64,000 nucleotides of DNA, from contig UQJW01000007.1 of assembly GCA_900541485.1 (NCBI GenBank), positions 29,245 through 93,244 of the forward strand, given 5' to 3'. This document shows positions 36,827 through 46,934 of the stretch, in pieces. Numbering within the stretch: the stretch's first letter is position 1; every line of letters begins with the position of its first letter. Below the pieces are notes generated by a model. It saw only the letters and a program-made list of their open reading frames with translations. It did no database searches and had not been told where the DNA came from. This DNA is from an uncultured Dialister sp. Its GTDB lineage: Bacteria > Bacillota > Negativicutes > Veillonellales > Dialisteraceae. A program made the position numbers and the translations under genes.

Positions 36827-38704
36827 TTATTTTTTATCATCATCAACCACTTTGTAATCTGCATCGACTACATTATCATCTGGTTTCTGGTCCTGCTGCG
36901 GGTTCCCTTGTCCGGCTGCTCCGGTCTGATCTCCACCTGCAGCCTGCTGAGCCTGCTGTGCTTGCTGGTACATCTGACTTGTCATTTCATAAAGGGGTTT
37001 TGTCAAAGCTTCTGCATCAGCCTTCATTTTTTCCACATCTTCCCCTTGCAATGATTCACGAAGCTTAGCTATAGCTTCATTAATTTCTTTAACCTTACCG
37101 GAATCTGCTTTATCACCCAAATCCTTAATTGTTTTTTCTGCCTGGTAAATTAAGGACTCGCCCTGATTCCTCTGCTCAATTATTTCTTTACGCTTTTTAT
37201 CTTCTTCTTCATGCGCTTTAGCATCTTGTTGCATTTTTTCAATTTCTTCATCAGAGAGACCGGAAGAAGATTTGATATCTATCTTCTGTTCCTTACCTGT
37301 TCCCAAGTCTTTTGCAGATACATGGACAATACCATTGGCATCAATATCAAAAGTTACCTGAATCTGAGGAACACCTCTCGGAGCCGGAGGAATATCGGCC
37401 AATTCAAAGCGGCCTAACGTTTTATTGTTGGCTGCCATCGGACGTTCCCCCTGCAATACATGTATATCAACAGAAGGCTGGTTATCACTGGCCGTCGAAA
37501 ACACTTGGCTCTTAGATGTCGGGATTGTTGTATTTCTTTTAATCATAGTGGTAAATACGCCACCTAAGGTTTCAATGCCCAAAGACAATGGTGTCACATC
37601 CAAAAGAAGTACATCTTTTACTTCACCCTTCAATACACCGGCCTGAATCGCTGCACCAACTGCAACAGATTCGTCAGGGTTTACGCTCTTGCTCGGTTCT
37701 TTTCCAAATTTATTCTTGATTAATGCCTGTACCGCCGGAATGCGGGAAGATCCGCCTACGAGGAGTACTTTATCAATATCATTTACCGTCAGACCCGCAT
37801 CCTTAAGCGCAATATCAATCGGTTCCACCGTATCCTGAACCAGATCTTCGGTAATCTTTTCAAACATTGCACGGGTTAAAGACGCATCAAAATGCACGGG
37901 CTGTCCGTTCATATCCATAGTAAGGAATGGCAGATTTACATCTGTAGTCATCACATTGGAAAGCTCAATTTTTGCTTTTTCTGCTGCTTCTTTTAATCTC
38001 TTGTTTGTCATCGGATCACGACGGAGTTCGAATCCGTTCTGTGCCTTAAATGTGGTGGCAATCCAATCCATGATGCGGGCATCAAAATCATCGCCGCCGA
38101 GATGTCCGTTCCCGTGGGATGCTTCTACTTCAAATACACCATCTGCCAGATTTAAGATAGATACATCAAATGTACCGCCCCCTAAATCGTAAACAAGGAA
38201 TCTGTGTTCTTTCCCATCGCTGACTTTATCAAGACCGTATGCTAAGGAAGATGCAGTCGGTTCGTTAATGATACGAAGTACATTCAATCCTGCTATAGCA
38301 CCTGCATCTTTGGTTGCCTGTCTCTGACTGTCAGTAAAATAGGCGGGGCAAGTAATAACGGCATCCGTTACGCTTTCTCCCAAATAGGCCTCTGCATCGG
38401 CTTTCAGCTTCTGAAGAATCATCGCAGATACTTCCTGCGGTGTATAAGATTTATCTCCTATTTTCACTTTATAATCAGATTCACCCATGTGACGTTTGAT
38501 AGATACAATAGTTCTATCCGGGTTTGAAACCGCCTGGTTTTTAGCAAGCTGTCCTACAAGACGCTCCCCTGTTTTAGAAAATCCCACTACCGAAGGAGTC
38601 AGACGAGAACCTTCCGCATTAGGAATGACAACAGGTTCTCCCCCTTCCATAACTGCTACAACAGAGTTAGTTGTTCCTAAATCAATACCAATTACTTTTG
38701 ACAT
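36827..38704 (-). CDS. dnaK: Chaperone DnaK (Hsp70)
   Basis: ATP-driven chaperone of 625 aa. The N-terminal GIDLGTTNS phosphate motif, the [10 protein letters not shown] motif and the hydrophobic linker [13 protein letters not shown] are all present; the tail is Gln/Ala-rich with an acidic end. The AGGGGA ribosome site precedes the ATG. The gene is read from the CIRCE-controlled hrcA promoter. Confidence 0.98.
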   Translation of the reverse strand: MSKVIGIDLGTTNSVVAVMEGGEPVVIPNAEGSRLTPSVVGFSKTGERLVGQLAKNQAVSNPDRTIVSIKRHMGESDYKVKIGDKSYTPQEVSAMILQKLKADAEAYLGESVTDAVITCPAYFTDSQRQATKDAGAIAGLNVLRIINEPTASSLAYGLDKVSDGKEHRFLVYDLGGGTFDVSILNLADGVFEVEASHGNGHLGGDDFDARIMDWIATTFKAQNGFELRRDPMTNKRLKEAAEKAKIELSNVMTTDVNLPFLTMDMNGQPVHFDASLTRAMFEKITEDLVQDTVEPIDIALKDAGLTVNDIDKVLLVGGSSRIPAVQALIKNKFGKEPSKSVNPDESVAVGAAIQAGVLKGEVKDVLLLDVTPLSLGIETLGGVFTTMIKRNTTIPTSKSQVFSTASDNQPSVDIHVLQGERPMAANNKTLGRFELADIPPAPRGVPQIQVTFDIDANGIVHVSAKDLGTGKEQKIDIKSSSGLSDEEIEKMQQDAKAHEEEDKKRKEIIEQRNQGESLIYQAEKTIKDLGDKADSGKVKEINEAIAKLRESLQGEDVEKMKADAEALTKPLYEMTSQMYQQAQQAQQAAGGDQTGAAGQGNPQQDQKPDDNVVDADYKVVDDDKK

Positions 38705-38759
38705 TTAAAATGTCCCCTTTCTTTTTTATCTATATCAATCAAGTTTTAACTTTATTATT

Positions 38760-39374
38760 TTATGGCTTATGAGACACCTGTACAGATGCAGGCCGCAGAA
38801 CCGTATCTTTATACATATAGCCCTTCTTTAATACCACAGCTACTGTATCATCTTCCAAATCCTCAGATGCAATTTGCATAACCGCCTCATGGAAATATGG
38901 ATCAAACGGCTTTCCTTGGGCCTCTATTTCTGTTACACCAAAGTCATTTAATGTTTTTACGAATTGTTTCACCAACATTTCAACCCCTTGGATAAAAACA
39001 TCTCCGGGATCACTCTTCTTTATTTGCACCAAAGCCATTTCAAAGTTATCAATTACAGGCAAAAAGGCTTTTAATGTATCTGCCCGTACAATATCTGTCA
39101 TCTTGCTCTCATTTTCCCGGGTACGTCGGCGAAAATTATCAAAGTCTGCCTGAAGCCTTATATACTGGGAAAGTGAAGTTGCCAGTTTTGATTCTGCTTC
39201 TTCTTTCTTATCCCTCAGTTCTCTCATGGCTTTCTCGGCCTTTTCAACCTCTTCTTTTAAAGAGACCGCTTCTTTCTCCAATCCTTCGGAGTGCTTTGAT
39301 TCCGAGGTCTGTATATTTTCTTCTCCGGGACTTTCACTCACATGAATTTCATTTTTTTCTTTATTTTCCGTCAT
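38760..39374 (-). CDS. grpE: Nucleotide exchange factor GrpE
   Basis: Exchanges ADP for ATP on DnaK. A charged, coiled-coil N-terminal half (about 30-90) precedes the small beta domain that ends in VLRPASVQVSHKP. Length 204 aa. AGGAGG lies upstream of the ATG. It sits between hrcA and dnaK. Confidence 0.96.
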   Translation of the reverse strand: MTENKEKNEIHVSESPGEENIQTSESKHSEGLEKEAVSLKEEVEKAEKAMRELRDKKEEAESKLATSLSQYIRLQADFDNFRRRTRENESKMTDIVRADTLKAFLPVIDNFEMALVQIKKSDPGDVFIQGVEMLVKQFVKTLNDFGVTEIEAQGKPFDPYFHEAVMQIASEDLEDDTVAVVLKKGYMYKDTVLRPASVQVSHKP

Positions 39375-39426
39375 CAGCGGAACCTCCTAAATTTAATTAT
39401 TATTTTTGTCGGATAATAATCTGTTA

Positions 39427-40485
39427 TTATTCCTCTTCCTTCAAAAGCGTATTCAATCTTTGTTGCATAAAATACATCATCCCGATAATCTTGCTGTACT
39501 GCATTCGTGTGGGTCCTAAAACTGCTACAGATCCTATTACCCGTCCCTGGGAAGTAAACTGTGCTCTGACAACCGACAAATCTGAAAAGGATTTAAATAA
39601 ATTTTCAGATCCGATATGAACAGCAATCGGTTTATCCATTGAAGACAAAAGCATACTTTCCAAAATATCTCTTTCTTCCAAAAGATTTAAGATATCCTGT
39701 ACCCTTTCCACATTTTGAAATTCCGGCTGTTCAATCAACTGGGAGGCCCCACCGGAATACACTTTATTTTTTGGCGCCAATGCTTCATTCATGGCATTGA
39801 AAATGGGGATATAAGATGATAAATCCTTTTCTACAGCTTTTTGGAAAGACATAATCAATGACTCATTCACTCCGTCAATATTCTTACCATGAAGAAAACG
39901 GTTGAGCTTATCTGCTATCAGCTGCATTTCATCAAATGATGAATTTTCCGGAATATTCACAATGGCATCAGATACAGTGCCATCATCAGTTACTACAAGA
40001 AGAATCGCCCGTTTATTGTCCAGAGGAAGAAATCTTACATAATTAAAGATGCTTGATTCTCCTGAAGATGCGGAAACCGAAAGGGAATGTGTGAGCATGG
40101 CTACCACCTTGGCCATGTTTCTAAATATTTCATCCACCTTTGTGGCATGCTTTGTCAACATTTGCTCAAGTGCCAATTCCTCTTCCGTTGTCACAGTAGA
40201 CGGCTGCATTAACCAATCTACGTAGTACCGGTATCCTTTTATAGACGGGACTCTACCTGCCGATGCATGCGGCTGTTCCAAATATCCCTCATCCTCCAGG
40301 TCCTGCATTTCATTTCTTATGGTCGCACTGCTTACACCCAGATTATATTTTTTTTCTATCGTTCTTGAACCTACCGGTTCTGCCGTCGATGAATAATCCT
40401 GGACTATCGCCCACAATACCTTTCTTTTTCTCTCATTTAATTCATTCATCCCATTTAGAGCATCATCCATTCTTCGTTTTTCCAT
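39427..40485 (-). CDS. hrcA: Heat-inducible transcription repressor HrcA
   Basis: Represses class I heat-shock genes by binding CIRCE. The N-terminal winged helix (VGSRTIEKKYNLGVSSATIRNEM region, about 37-60) and the GAF-like core are present, 352 aa. I use ATG 40485, which AAAGGTGA precedes at a proper distance; a GTG at 40494 lies on that site. A CIRCE element sits 16 bp upstream, so the gene autoregulates. Confidence 0.97.
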   Translation of the reverse strand: MEKRRMDDALNGMNELNERKRKVLWAIVQDYSSTAEPVGSRTIEKKYNLGVSSATIRNEMQDLEDEGYLEQPHASAGRVPSIKGYRYYVDWLMQPSTVTTEEELALEQMLTKHATKVDEIFRNMAKVVAMLTHSLSVSASSGESSIFNYVRFLPLDNKRAILLVVTDDGTVSDAIVNIPENSSFDEMQLIADKLNRFLHGKNIDGVNESLIMSFQKAVEKDLSSYIPIFNAMNEALAPKNKVYSGGASQLIEQPEFQNVERVQDILNLLEERDILESMLLSSMDKPIAVHIGSENLFKSFSDLSVVRAQFTSQGRVIGSVAVLGPTRMQYSKIIGMMYFMQQRLNTLLKEEE

Positions 40486-40500
40486 TTTAGTCACCTTTTA

Positions 40501-40527
40501 TTAGCACTCACTAAGAATGAGTGCTAA
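40501..40527. promoter_or_regulatory. CIRCE operator (HrcA binding site)
   Basis: TTAGCACTC at 40501-40509 and GAGTGCTAA at 40519-40527, separated by 9 bp: a perfect match to the CIRCE consensus. It lies between the promoter and hrcA. Confidence 0.98.
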
Positions 40528-40538
40528 ACTACATTATT

Positions 40539-40567
40539 AGTATATGCCGTGTATCCAAGAATGTCAA
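40539..40567 (-). promoter_or_regulatory. Promoter of the hrcA operon
   Basis: Minus-strand TTGACA (40562-40567), 17-bp spacer, TATACT (40539-40544). Transcription starts beside or in CIRCE. Confidence 0.9.
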
Positions 40568-40658
40568 TACTTTTAACACAAACACGTCGCTATTATGCAG
40601 CATTTTTTTGGAAAATCATGGAATTATTTATCATTGTCTTCATCAGGTTACAGGCACT

Positions 40659-40704
40659 AAAAAAGCTGCCTGACTACATTTTTTATCGTCAGACAGCTTT
40701 TTGT
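40659..40704 (-). terminator. Terminator after the metallo-hydrolase gene
   Basis: A ten-pair stem (GCTGCCTGAC/GTCAGACAGC, one G-T pair) flanked by A and T runs, directly beyond the stop codon at 40706. Confidence 0.85.
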
Positions 40705-40705
40705 T

Positions 40706-41371
40706 TTATAAATCAACAGATTCTCCGGGATTCACAACTTTTACTGAAACATTGTACTCGGCAGCCAATTTTTTTAAGCCGTCCGGATTCTGTGAAATAA
40801 CGGGCCAGGTATTGTAATGTACAGGAATTATTGTTTTTGCTTTTAAGAACCGGGCAGCTTTTACTGCATCTTCCGGTCCCATAGTGTAATTATCACCGAT
40901 GGGCAATACGGCATAATCAATGTCAAAAAGCTCACCAAATAATTTCATATCGCCAAATAATGCGGTATCTCCTGAATAATATACGGTAATACCTTCATTG
41001 AATTTGATAATGAATCCTGCCGCAATACCGCCCGGAACGCCGGAACTATGCATTGCGGTTACCATTTTTAAAGAACCGAAGGGTGCTTTATAAATACCGC
41101 CCAGATTCATCGGTTGGAAATTGGTAACGGTTTCGGGGAACTGGCCAATAATTTCAGGAATGGCAATAACCTTTGCACCCGTTCGTTCTGCAATTTGCGG
41201 AGCATCCCCCAAGTGGTCCGCATGAGCATGGGACAACAGAATATAATCACTTTCTACTTGATTTGCTTTTATTGCTGCCAAATCATTCCCCGATAAAAAC
41301 GGATCGAAAAGCAGTTTTTCTTTTTCCGTATCCAACAGGAAACATGCATGTCCATAAAATGTAAATTTCAT
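40706..41371 (-). CDS. UPF0173-type metal-dependent hydrolase
   Basis: Metallo-beta-lactamase-fold protein of 221 aa. The HxHxDH metal motif is HAHADH near residue 54, with further ligands in the SGDTALF and PVHYNTWP segments. The start at ATG 41371 (MKFTFYGH) has AAAGGAG upstream. The substrate is unknown; this family is conserved in Firmicutes and archaea. It follows the ANTAR regulator gene by 25 bp and may be co-transcribed. Confidence 0.88.
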   Translation of the reverse strand: MKFTFYGHACFLLDTEKEKLLFDPFLSGNDLAAIKANQVESDYILLSHAHADHLGDAPQIAERTGAKVIAIPEIIGQFPETVTNFQPMNLGGIYKAPFGSLKMVTAMHSSGVPGGIAAGFIIKFNEGITVYYSGDTALFGDMKLFGELFDIDYAVLPIGDNYTMGPEDAVKAARFLKAKTIIPVHYNTWPVISQNPDGLKKLAAEYNVSVKVVNPGESVDL

Positions 41372-41396
41372 TTTTGCTCTCCTTTCAAATAACACA

Positions 41397-41987
41397 TTAT
41401 CGGTTTTGTTTCTTCATAATCTCCTTTATCATGCGTTGCGCCACTTCGGAAAGTGCCAGTCCCCGTTTCATACTTACTTCCTGCATCTTATGGTGCGCCT
41501 CTTTTTCCGTCATCTCATAATGTTCCATCAGTAAACTTTTAGCTCTGTCTATAATTTTACGGGATGCCAATTCCCGTTCCATATTTTTTATGCGACCGGC
41601 TATTTCCATTTTATTCCTGAACTGGCTGACTGCTATCTGGATGGCCGGAAAAAGAGTTTTTTCTTCCACCGGCTTTATAACATATCCGAAAACATTGGAT
41701 TTTTTCGCTTTTTCAATAATCTCCGCATCACCAAATGCAGTCAGTAATACAACCGGTGCCATATTTTCGTGGGCAATCATTTTAGCAGCTTGCAAACCGT
41801 CAAGCTTCGGCATTTTGACATCCAAAATAGCTAAATCCGGTTTTTTTTGCTTAACAAGCTCCAATGCAAGAAGTCCGTCACCGGCAATGCCCACCACCTG
41901 ATGACCCGCTTCTTCCAATATCTCTTTCAGATCCATACACAAGATCGCTTCATCATCGGCTATAACGATTCTGTATTGTTCACCCAT
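41397..41987 (-). CDS. ANTAR-domain response regulator
   Basis: A 196-aa protein with a receiver domain (acidic pocket DDE near 11-13, phosphoacceptor in LDVKMP near residue 56) followed by a helical linker and an ANTAR domain (about 133-190, with the KSLLMEHYEMTEKEAH pattern). ANTAR proteins such as EutV and AmiR bind paired RNA hairpins and prevent termination. The gene overlaps the histidine kinase gene by 8 bp, so the kinase is almost certainly its partner. The target leader is not obvious in this window. Confidence 0.93.
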   Translation of the reverse strand: MGEQYRIVIADDEAILCMDLKEILEEAGHQVVGIAGDGLLALELVKQKKPDLAILDVKMPKLDGLQAAKMIAHENMAPVVLLTAFGDAEIIEKAKKSNVFGYVIKPVEEKTLFPAIQIAVSQFRNKMEIAGRIKNMERELASRKIIDRAKSLLMEHYEMTEKEAHHKMQEVSMKRGLALSEVAQRMIKEIMKKQNR

Positions 41988-43386
41988 CAGATCCCTCCAG
42001 CATAGATACAGGGCACCGTATATGAGCAGCTACCCGCCCATTTTCATTTTTCAATTCAAAAGTTCCATTCAGCTCAATTTCTACCAGTGTACGAACAATT
42101 TGCAGTCCCAAATCGAATGTCTTTTGATTGAAAGACGGGGGTAAAGGAATTCCATCATTTTTTATATACACATGAATTTCATTATTTTCTATTTTTGTCC
42201 CTACCGCCAATTGCCCTTTTTCGAGTCCGTTAAATCCGTGGTCTATAGCATTATGGATTAATTCATTACTTGCAATTGCCAAGGGTAATGCTTTTTCCGA
42301 CAAAACAATACATGGCTTTTCTGTCCTTTCTCTTATGAGCTCAACCCGGCAAGTTGCCAGACTGTCCAAAGAAAGCTTACACATCTTATCCAAAAGTATA
42401 TTCCAGTCAATCCGGTCTCCGCTTTGAACAGCAAGAATATCGTGAATCTGGGCTATTCCCATTATACGATTTACCGCTATTTTCAAAGCGGTTTTTGTTT
42501 CTTCATTATCGGAACGGCGGGCTTGGAGACGGAGCATTCCTGCAATCGTATTTAACGAGTTTTTAACACGATGGTGAATTTCCCGTATAACAGAATCCTT
42601 GACCAGAATTTGTTTCTCTTTTTCCCGCACAGCTGTCACGTCACTGATAAGCAAAACAGTGCGGGAAACTCTCCCTCCGGAAAGAATCGGCATTCCCCAT
42701 GCTGAAAGTGTCATTTCTCCGGATATTTTTTCACCATAAGCCGGCTTTTTCGTTTCCATAATGGTATCTATCAGAGGAAAATGAACCACTGTATGACCTG
42801 ATATTTCTTTTTTATCTGCAGTTTCTTTATCCAAGACGAAATATAAATCTTCTGCCATATCATTGGCATAAATAATTCGCCCTACCGAATCAAGAATCAT
42901 CATTCCGTCCTGAGGCCGGAGATTTTGGTATTCTCCATTTTCCAAGGGGACCTGCAACAGCATATACGCCGTATCCGTTAATACCTGCTGTTGTTTTTGA
43001 GAATTTGACATAAAAGCAACTACCGCAAATGGAATTCCCGCATTGTCGACAACCGGATAAGCTGTCAATGCTACCATGCGCCCGAAATCCAATTCTTTGC
43101 GTCCTACAACCTTGTGACCTGTGGCAAATACATTCTCCACAAGAGCAAATTCTTCGTCAAAATAAGCATCCCCCGGACGAAAATAGGTATTTCCCATCGT
43201 ATAAGAAGGCTTTTCCGCCAATAAAACGACAGATACCCTTTTATTATTTCCCTTGGCACAAATATAAATCTGGCTTTTTGCGATATCTGCAGCAAAAGGC
43301 AATGCTTTTCCGATATGATCCAGAATTTTTATTTGTACATCCGTTAAACCCGTCATTTCCCGGGCCAAAGAATAAAGCTGACTCAT
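41980..43386 (-). CDS. Sensor histidine kinase (HisKA_2 type, PdtaS-like)
   Basis: A soluble kinase of 468 aa without membrane segments. The first 140 residues look like a GAF-type sensor, then a PAS-like module (about 150-255), a HisKA_2 dimerisation region with EIHHRVKNSLN containing the phospho-His, and a HATPase domain (NELIHNA). I use ATG 43386 (MSQLYS), preceded by GAGGA; a TTG at 43401 is an alternative. It pairs with the ANTAR regulator next to it, as in EutW-EutV and PdtaS-PdtaR. The signal is unknown. Confidence 0.9.
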   Translation of the reverse strand: MSQLYSLAREMTGLTDVQIKILDHIGKALPFAADIAKSQIYICAKGNNKRVSVVLLAEKPSYTMGNTYFRPGDAYFDEEFALVENVFATGHKVVGRKELDFGRMVALTAYPVVDNAGIPFAVVAFMSNSQKQQQVLTDTAYMLLQVPLENGEYQNLRPQDGMMILDSVGRIIYANDMAEDLYFVLDKETADKKEISGHTVVHFPLIDTIMETKKPAYGEKISGEMTLSAWGMPILSGGRVSRTVLLISDVTAVREKEKQILVKDSVIREIHHRVKNSLNTIAGMLRLQARRSDNEETKTALKIAVNRIMGIAQIHDILAVQSGDRIDWNILLDKMCKLSLDSLATCRVELIRERTEKPCIVLSEKALPLAIASNELIHNAIDHGFNGLEKGQLAVGTKIENNEIHVYIKNDGIPLPPSFNQKTFDLGLQIVRTLVEIELNGTFELKNENGRVAAHIRCPVSMLEGSDG

Positions 43387-43409
43387 AATTTCCTCTGTCA
43401 ATCATCTTT

Positions 43410-44420
43410 TTAATTCCCTAAAAAGGGAAGCCTCGGATTTGCATTCAAAGTCATTTCTGCATAGTCACCCGCTTGTGCCATATAATAAGCACGGCATCCG
43501 ATCATGGCGGCATTATCAGTGCATAAAACCAAATCCGGACGACACATACGGATATTTCTAAGGTTACATTCTTTTTCTAATGCCCCACGGAGTCCGCTAT
43601 TGGCTGCCACTCCTCCTGCAAGAGCAACGGTCGATAATCCTGTTTTTTCAACAGCTGCCATTGTTTTTGAAACAAGAACATCGACAACCGCTTTTTGAAA
43701 AGATGCCGCCACATCCTCAAAAGAAACTTCCTCTTTTTTCATTTCTTTCGTGTGTAGATAATTAATTACAGAAGACTTCAATCCGCTAAAGGAAAAATCA
43801 AAGCTGTGTTCCTTCCTGAGAGCAAGCGGAAAATGCATCGCCTCAGGGTTCCCCGATTGGGCAAGCCTGTCAATATGCGGTCCGCCCGGATAAGGATATC
43901 CCATAATCCTTGCTATTTTATCAAAAGCCTCCCCTGCCGCATCATCTCTTGTCTGCCCCAAAAGTTCAAAAGTATTATAATCCTTCACAACTACAAGCAT
44001 CGTATGGCCGCCTGAAACTACAAGAGATAAAAACGGAGGCTCTAAATCAGGATATTGAAGAAGATTTGCAAAAATATGTCCTTCCATATGATTTACGGCT
44101 ATCAGCGGTTTATCCAATGCCCACGCTGCCGTTTTAGCTGCTGCTACTCCTACCAGTAAGGCCCCGACAAGTCCCGGTCCCTGCGTAACGGCAATAGCAT
44201 CTAAATCTTCCCATGTACATTGAGCTTGTTCCAATGCTTCTATGGCAACAGGTAATACATCTTCTATATGATGCCGGGATGCAATTTCAGGCACTACTCC
44301 TCCAAATTTTTTATGGATGGGAACCTGGGTGGAAATAATATTTGAAAGCACTTGCCTGCCATTTTCTACAACAGCACAGGATGTTTCATCACAGCTTGTT
44401 TCAAATGCTAAAATTTTCAT
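43410..44420 (-). CDS. tsaD: tRNA N6-adenosine threonylcarbamoyltransferase
   Basis: Transfers the threonylcarbamoyl group to A37 of ANN-reading tRNAs. The metal-binding HMEGH (111-115) and ASKHA-fold loops are intact; 336 aa. It is last of the tsaE-tsaB-rimI-tsaD set, 9 bp after rimI. Confidence 0.97.
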   Translation of the reverse strand: MKILAFETSCDETSCAVVENGRQVLSNIISTQVPIHKKFGGVVPEIASRHHIEDVLPVAIEALEQAQCTWEDLDAIAVTQGPGLVGALLVGVAAAKTAAWALDKPLIAVNHMEGHIFANLLQYPDLEPPFLSLVVSGGHTMLVVVKDYNTFELLGQTRDDAAGEAFDKIARIMGYPYPGGPHIDRLAQSGNPEAMHFPLALRKEHSFDFSFSGLKSSVINYLHTKEMKKEEVSFEDVAASFQKAVVDVLVSKTMAAVEKTGLSTVALAGGVAANSGLRGALEKECNLRNIRMCRPDLVLCTDNAAMIGCRAYYMAQAGDYAEMTLNANPRLPFLGN

Positions 44421-44429
44421 TCTGACTCC

Positions 44430-44888
44430 TTATAACGGTCGGGACATGATATATCCGTTTTCCTTAGGTAATTCATATACATCTTTTCTTACACTGACTA
44501 CTTTAAAATTATATTTCCAATACAGTTTTTGTGCTGCCAAATTACTGACACGAACCTCCAAAAACATCGTCTGCATGTGACGGCTTACCGCTTCCAAAAT
44601 CCCTCTTTTTATAATTTCCTCGGCTATACCTATTCTACGAAACGAGGGATAAACTCCGATATTTACCAATTGCGCTTCATCAGCCACAAACCAGAAGCAC
44701 CCGTAGCCCACTATTTTCCCATTTATTTTCGCAACTAAATATTGACTGTGTGCACCGGCTAAATCATTCTTTATTGTTTCTTCCCGCCATGCATCCGGGA
44801 AACATTGGCATCCTATTTCATAAATACTTCTTGAGTCTTCCGGTGTTGCTTCCTCTATTACAATATGATACCGTGTTTTTTCTCCCAT
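44430..44888 (-). CDS. rimI: Ribosomal protein-alanine N-acetyltransferase RimI
   Basis: GNAT-family enzyme of 152 aa. The acetyl-CoA pyrophosphate loop is RRIGIAE (near 83-89), followed by a Leu-Glu-Val-Arg strand and the AQKLYWKYNF motif. It overlaps tsaB by 31 bp and sits between tsaB and tsaD, the common arrangement. The usual substrate is the N-terminus of ribosomal protein S18, but not proven here. Confidence 0.92.
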   Translation of the reverse strand: MGEKTRYHIVIEEATPEDSRSIYEIGCQCFPDAWREETIKNDLAGAHSQYLVAKINGKIVGYGCFWFVADEAQLVNIGVYPSFRRIGIAEEIIKRGILEAVSRHMQTMFLEVRVSNLAAQKLYWKYNFKVVSVRKDVYELPKENGYIMSRPL

Positions 44889-45553
44889 AAGACCTCTGCC
44901 TCACTTCTGCGGATATAGTTGGGAAGCAACGTCAAAGGATCATCGGTTTCCCCTTTTTTCATATGATACCAGCCTGCCATAGCAACTGATGATGCACGAC
45001 AGCATCTGTTTTGTGGCGGTGCTATCTGGATACCTGCGGAAAAGATCTCTTTTTTATAGGTATCTGCACTTTCTCCGACCGCTATAACAGGTCCCCCATG
45101 ACGTACAGCAGCTTCAAGTACCTCTTCCAAAGGAGCCGCCTCTGCCGGTGCTTCTTCCCATATTTCATCAAATGCACCGTAAAGAGCAGCATACACATTC
45201 CCCCGCTGCGCATCTTCTAAAGGTAAAATAAATGCCTGTGCACCTGCCATATTATAAGCAAGAGCTTCCAATGTATTCACACCGATTAATGGTACTTTCC
45301 ATAAATAAGAGGCCGTTTTGGCAGTCGCCAGACCGATACGGAGACCTGTAAAAGACCCCGGTCCTTTTGCCACGGCAATAGCGGTAATATCTTTTTTCTC
45401 AACGCCTGCCTCTTTTAACATGGCATCCATGTGCGGCACCAATTGCTCAGAATGTGTAAGTTTTCTCTGCACAGTCCATTCTGATACGAGTTTATCTTCC
45501 TCTGCAAGAGCACAGCTTAAGACAAACGAAGATGTATCAATTGCCAGAAGCAT
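44858..45553 (-). CDS. tsaB: tRNA threonylcarbamoyladenosine biosynthesis protein TsaB
   Basis: Partner of TsaD in t6A synthesis, 231 aa. The N-terminal AIDTSS loop and the GPGSFTGLRIG motif near residues 64-74 are conserved. It overlaps tsaE by 17 bp and rimI by 31 bp, indicating tightly linked expression. Confidence 0.95.
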   Translation of the reverse strand: MLLAIDTSSFVLSCALAEEDKLVSEWTVQRKLTHSEQLVPHMDAMLKEAGVEKKDITAIAVAKGPGSFTGLRIGLATAKTASYLWKVPLIGVNTLEALAYNMAGAQAFILPLEDAQRGNVYAALYGAFDEIWEEAPAEAAPLEEVLEAAVRHGGPVIAVGESADTYKKEIFSAGIQIAPPQNRCCRASSVAMAGWYHMKKGETDDPLTLLPNYIRRSEAEVLWEKKHGIIL

Positions 45554-46010
45554 ATTTTAAAATCTCCTTTGCCACAGAAAGGGGCGCTTTTTCTCCCCAG
45601 GAAATATGAAATTCCCTTTCTGTTTCATTAATATATTTTATTGCTATAAAAATACTTTCCTCCGGAATCATCCGTGGAAACAAATCTGCCCATTCGGCTA
45701 CCGTTACGCCGCCTACACTATATTCTTCCCAGCCTATATTATACAAATCATCTTCTCTGTCCAGCCGGTAGAAATCAAAATGCTTAAGCGGTAATGGTCC
45801 GTCATAACAGTTCAAAATCGTAAACGTAGGGCTTGTGACAATTTCATCAATGCCCATTCCTTTGGCGAGTCCCTGGACAAAATGAGTTTTACCTGCCCCC
45901 AAATCTCCGGAAAGCGCAATAAATAAGTGATTCACCGCACGTTGCCCCAACCATTCGCCAAATGCCACTGTTTCCTGCTCTGAAAAGGTTTTTATTACCA
46001 CTTCATTCAT
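45537..46010 (-). CDS. tsaE: tRNA threonylcarbamoyladenosine biosynthesis ATPase TsaE
   Basis: ATPase of the t6A complex, 157 aa. The P-loop GDLGAGKTHF is at about 35-44, with the SPTF and Trp-rich substrate segments following. It overlaps the patatin gene upstream by 8 bp and tsaB downstream by 17 bp. Confidence 0.96.
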   Translation of the reverse strand: MNEVVIKTFSEQETVAFGEWLGQRAVNHLFIALSGDLGAGKTHFVQGLAKGMGIDEIVTSPTFTILNCYDGPLPLKHFDFYRLDREDDLYNIGWEEYSVGGVTVAEWADLFPRMIPEESIFIAIKYINETEREFHISWGEKAPLSVAKEILKYASGN

Positions 46011-46890
46011 ACAGCCACCCCATCAATTCATCAAAACGTTCCATTCCTATACGGTATCCCTCATTATGAAGCTGCAGAAGTTTATCAGAATCGGTTTCTG
46101 CCCTTTTCACGGAAACCGGCCCTTGGGGTCGTATAATAAATATTTCCCCTTTTTCTTCCAAACGCAACAGCATTTCCATTTTTTGATTATATACGGAAGG
46201 AACCCGGTACAAGGCACTCAGTACCGCCGGATATTTATTTCCTGCCATAAAACCTATAAAAGGTTTACATATGCCGGGTATTTCTTTTTTTCGGTAAGAA
46301 TCATCTCTGGTCAATATATACACCGGTTTGGCCGTTGGGAAAGGCAGTTCTTCCGGGAGCGGAGCCAAAGGCATAGCAACTCCTCCATCCGCATAAAGCA
46401 CATCACCGATATTAACAGGTGGCGACAGCAAAGGAATTGACGCACTTGCTTTTATGACATTCATATACTCGTCAACCGGATAGTCTTTATTTGAAATATA
46501 TTCGGCCTGCCCATTGAAACAATTAGTTACCACAACCCGTAAATCGGATTTTGTATTTTCCAATGCTTCTATATCAATCGGATCCAGCTTATAAGTCAAT
46601 TGCCCGAACATAAAATCAAAATTGAAGTAATTCCTCTTTTTAAGTAAATGTCTGAACCCCATATACCGTTTATCGTTGCAATATTTAGCATTAATCCGTA
46701 TATTCCGTCCTTTTTGCTCCGATAAATAGCAGATAGCCTGCATGGCACCCGCAGAAGTCCCTACTACTTTGAGAAAACGAAGACCTTTTTCAAGAAAAGC
46801 GTCCAAAACTCCTGCCTCAAAAACGCCCCTCATGGCTCCGCCTTCCAAAATCAAAGCGGCTCCGTCGGGTGCATAAAACATAGAGTTCAT
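46003..46890 (-). CDS. Patatin-like phospholipase family protein
   Basis: Ser-Asp lipase-type protein of 295 aa, similar to YjjU/RssA-like patatins. The Gly-rich oxyanion motif (EGGAMRGV), the nucleophile motif GTSAG near residue 45 and the DGG dyad (YADGGVAMP) are all present. No signal peptide, so probably cytoplasmic. It overlaps tsaE but is functionally unrelated to t6A. Lipid substrate unknown. Confidence 0.88.
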   Translation of the reverse strand: MNSMFYAPDGAALILEGGAMRGVFEAGVLDAFLEKGLRFLKVVGTSAGAMQAICYLSEQKGRNIRINAKYCNDKRYMGFRHLLKKRNYFNFDFMFGQLTYKLDPIDIEALENTKSDLRVVVTNCFNGQAEYISNKDYPVDEYMNVIKASASIPLLSPPVNIGDVLYADGGVAMPLAPLPEELPFPTAKPVYILTRDDSYRKKEIPGICKPFIGFMAGNKYPAVLSALYRVPSVYNQKMEMLLRLEEKGEIFIIRPQGPVSVKRAETDSDKLLQLHNEGYRIGMERFDELMGWLYE

Positions 46891-46934
46891 TTCTATTAAT
46901 GCTCCTCTTCCATACCTTATCTGTTACTCCAAAA

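Noticed and set aside
39074-39619. 181-aa plus-strand frame across grpE and hrcA ends
   Set aside because: Antisense shadow of two well-supported genes.
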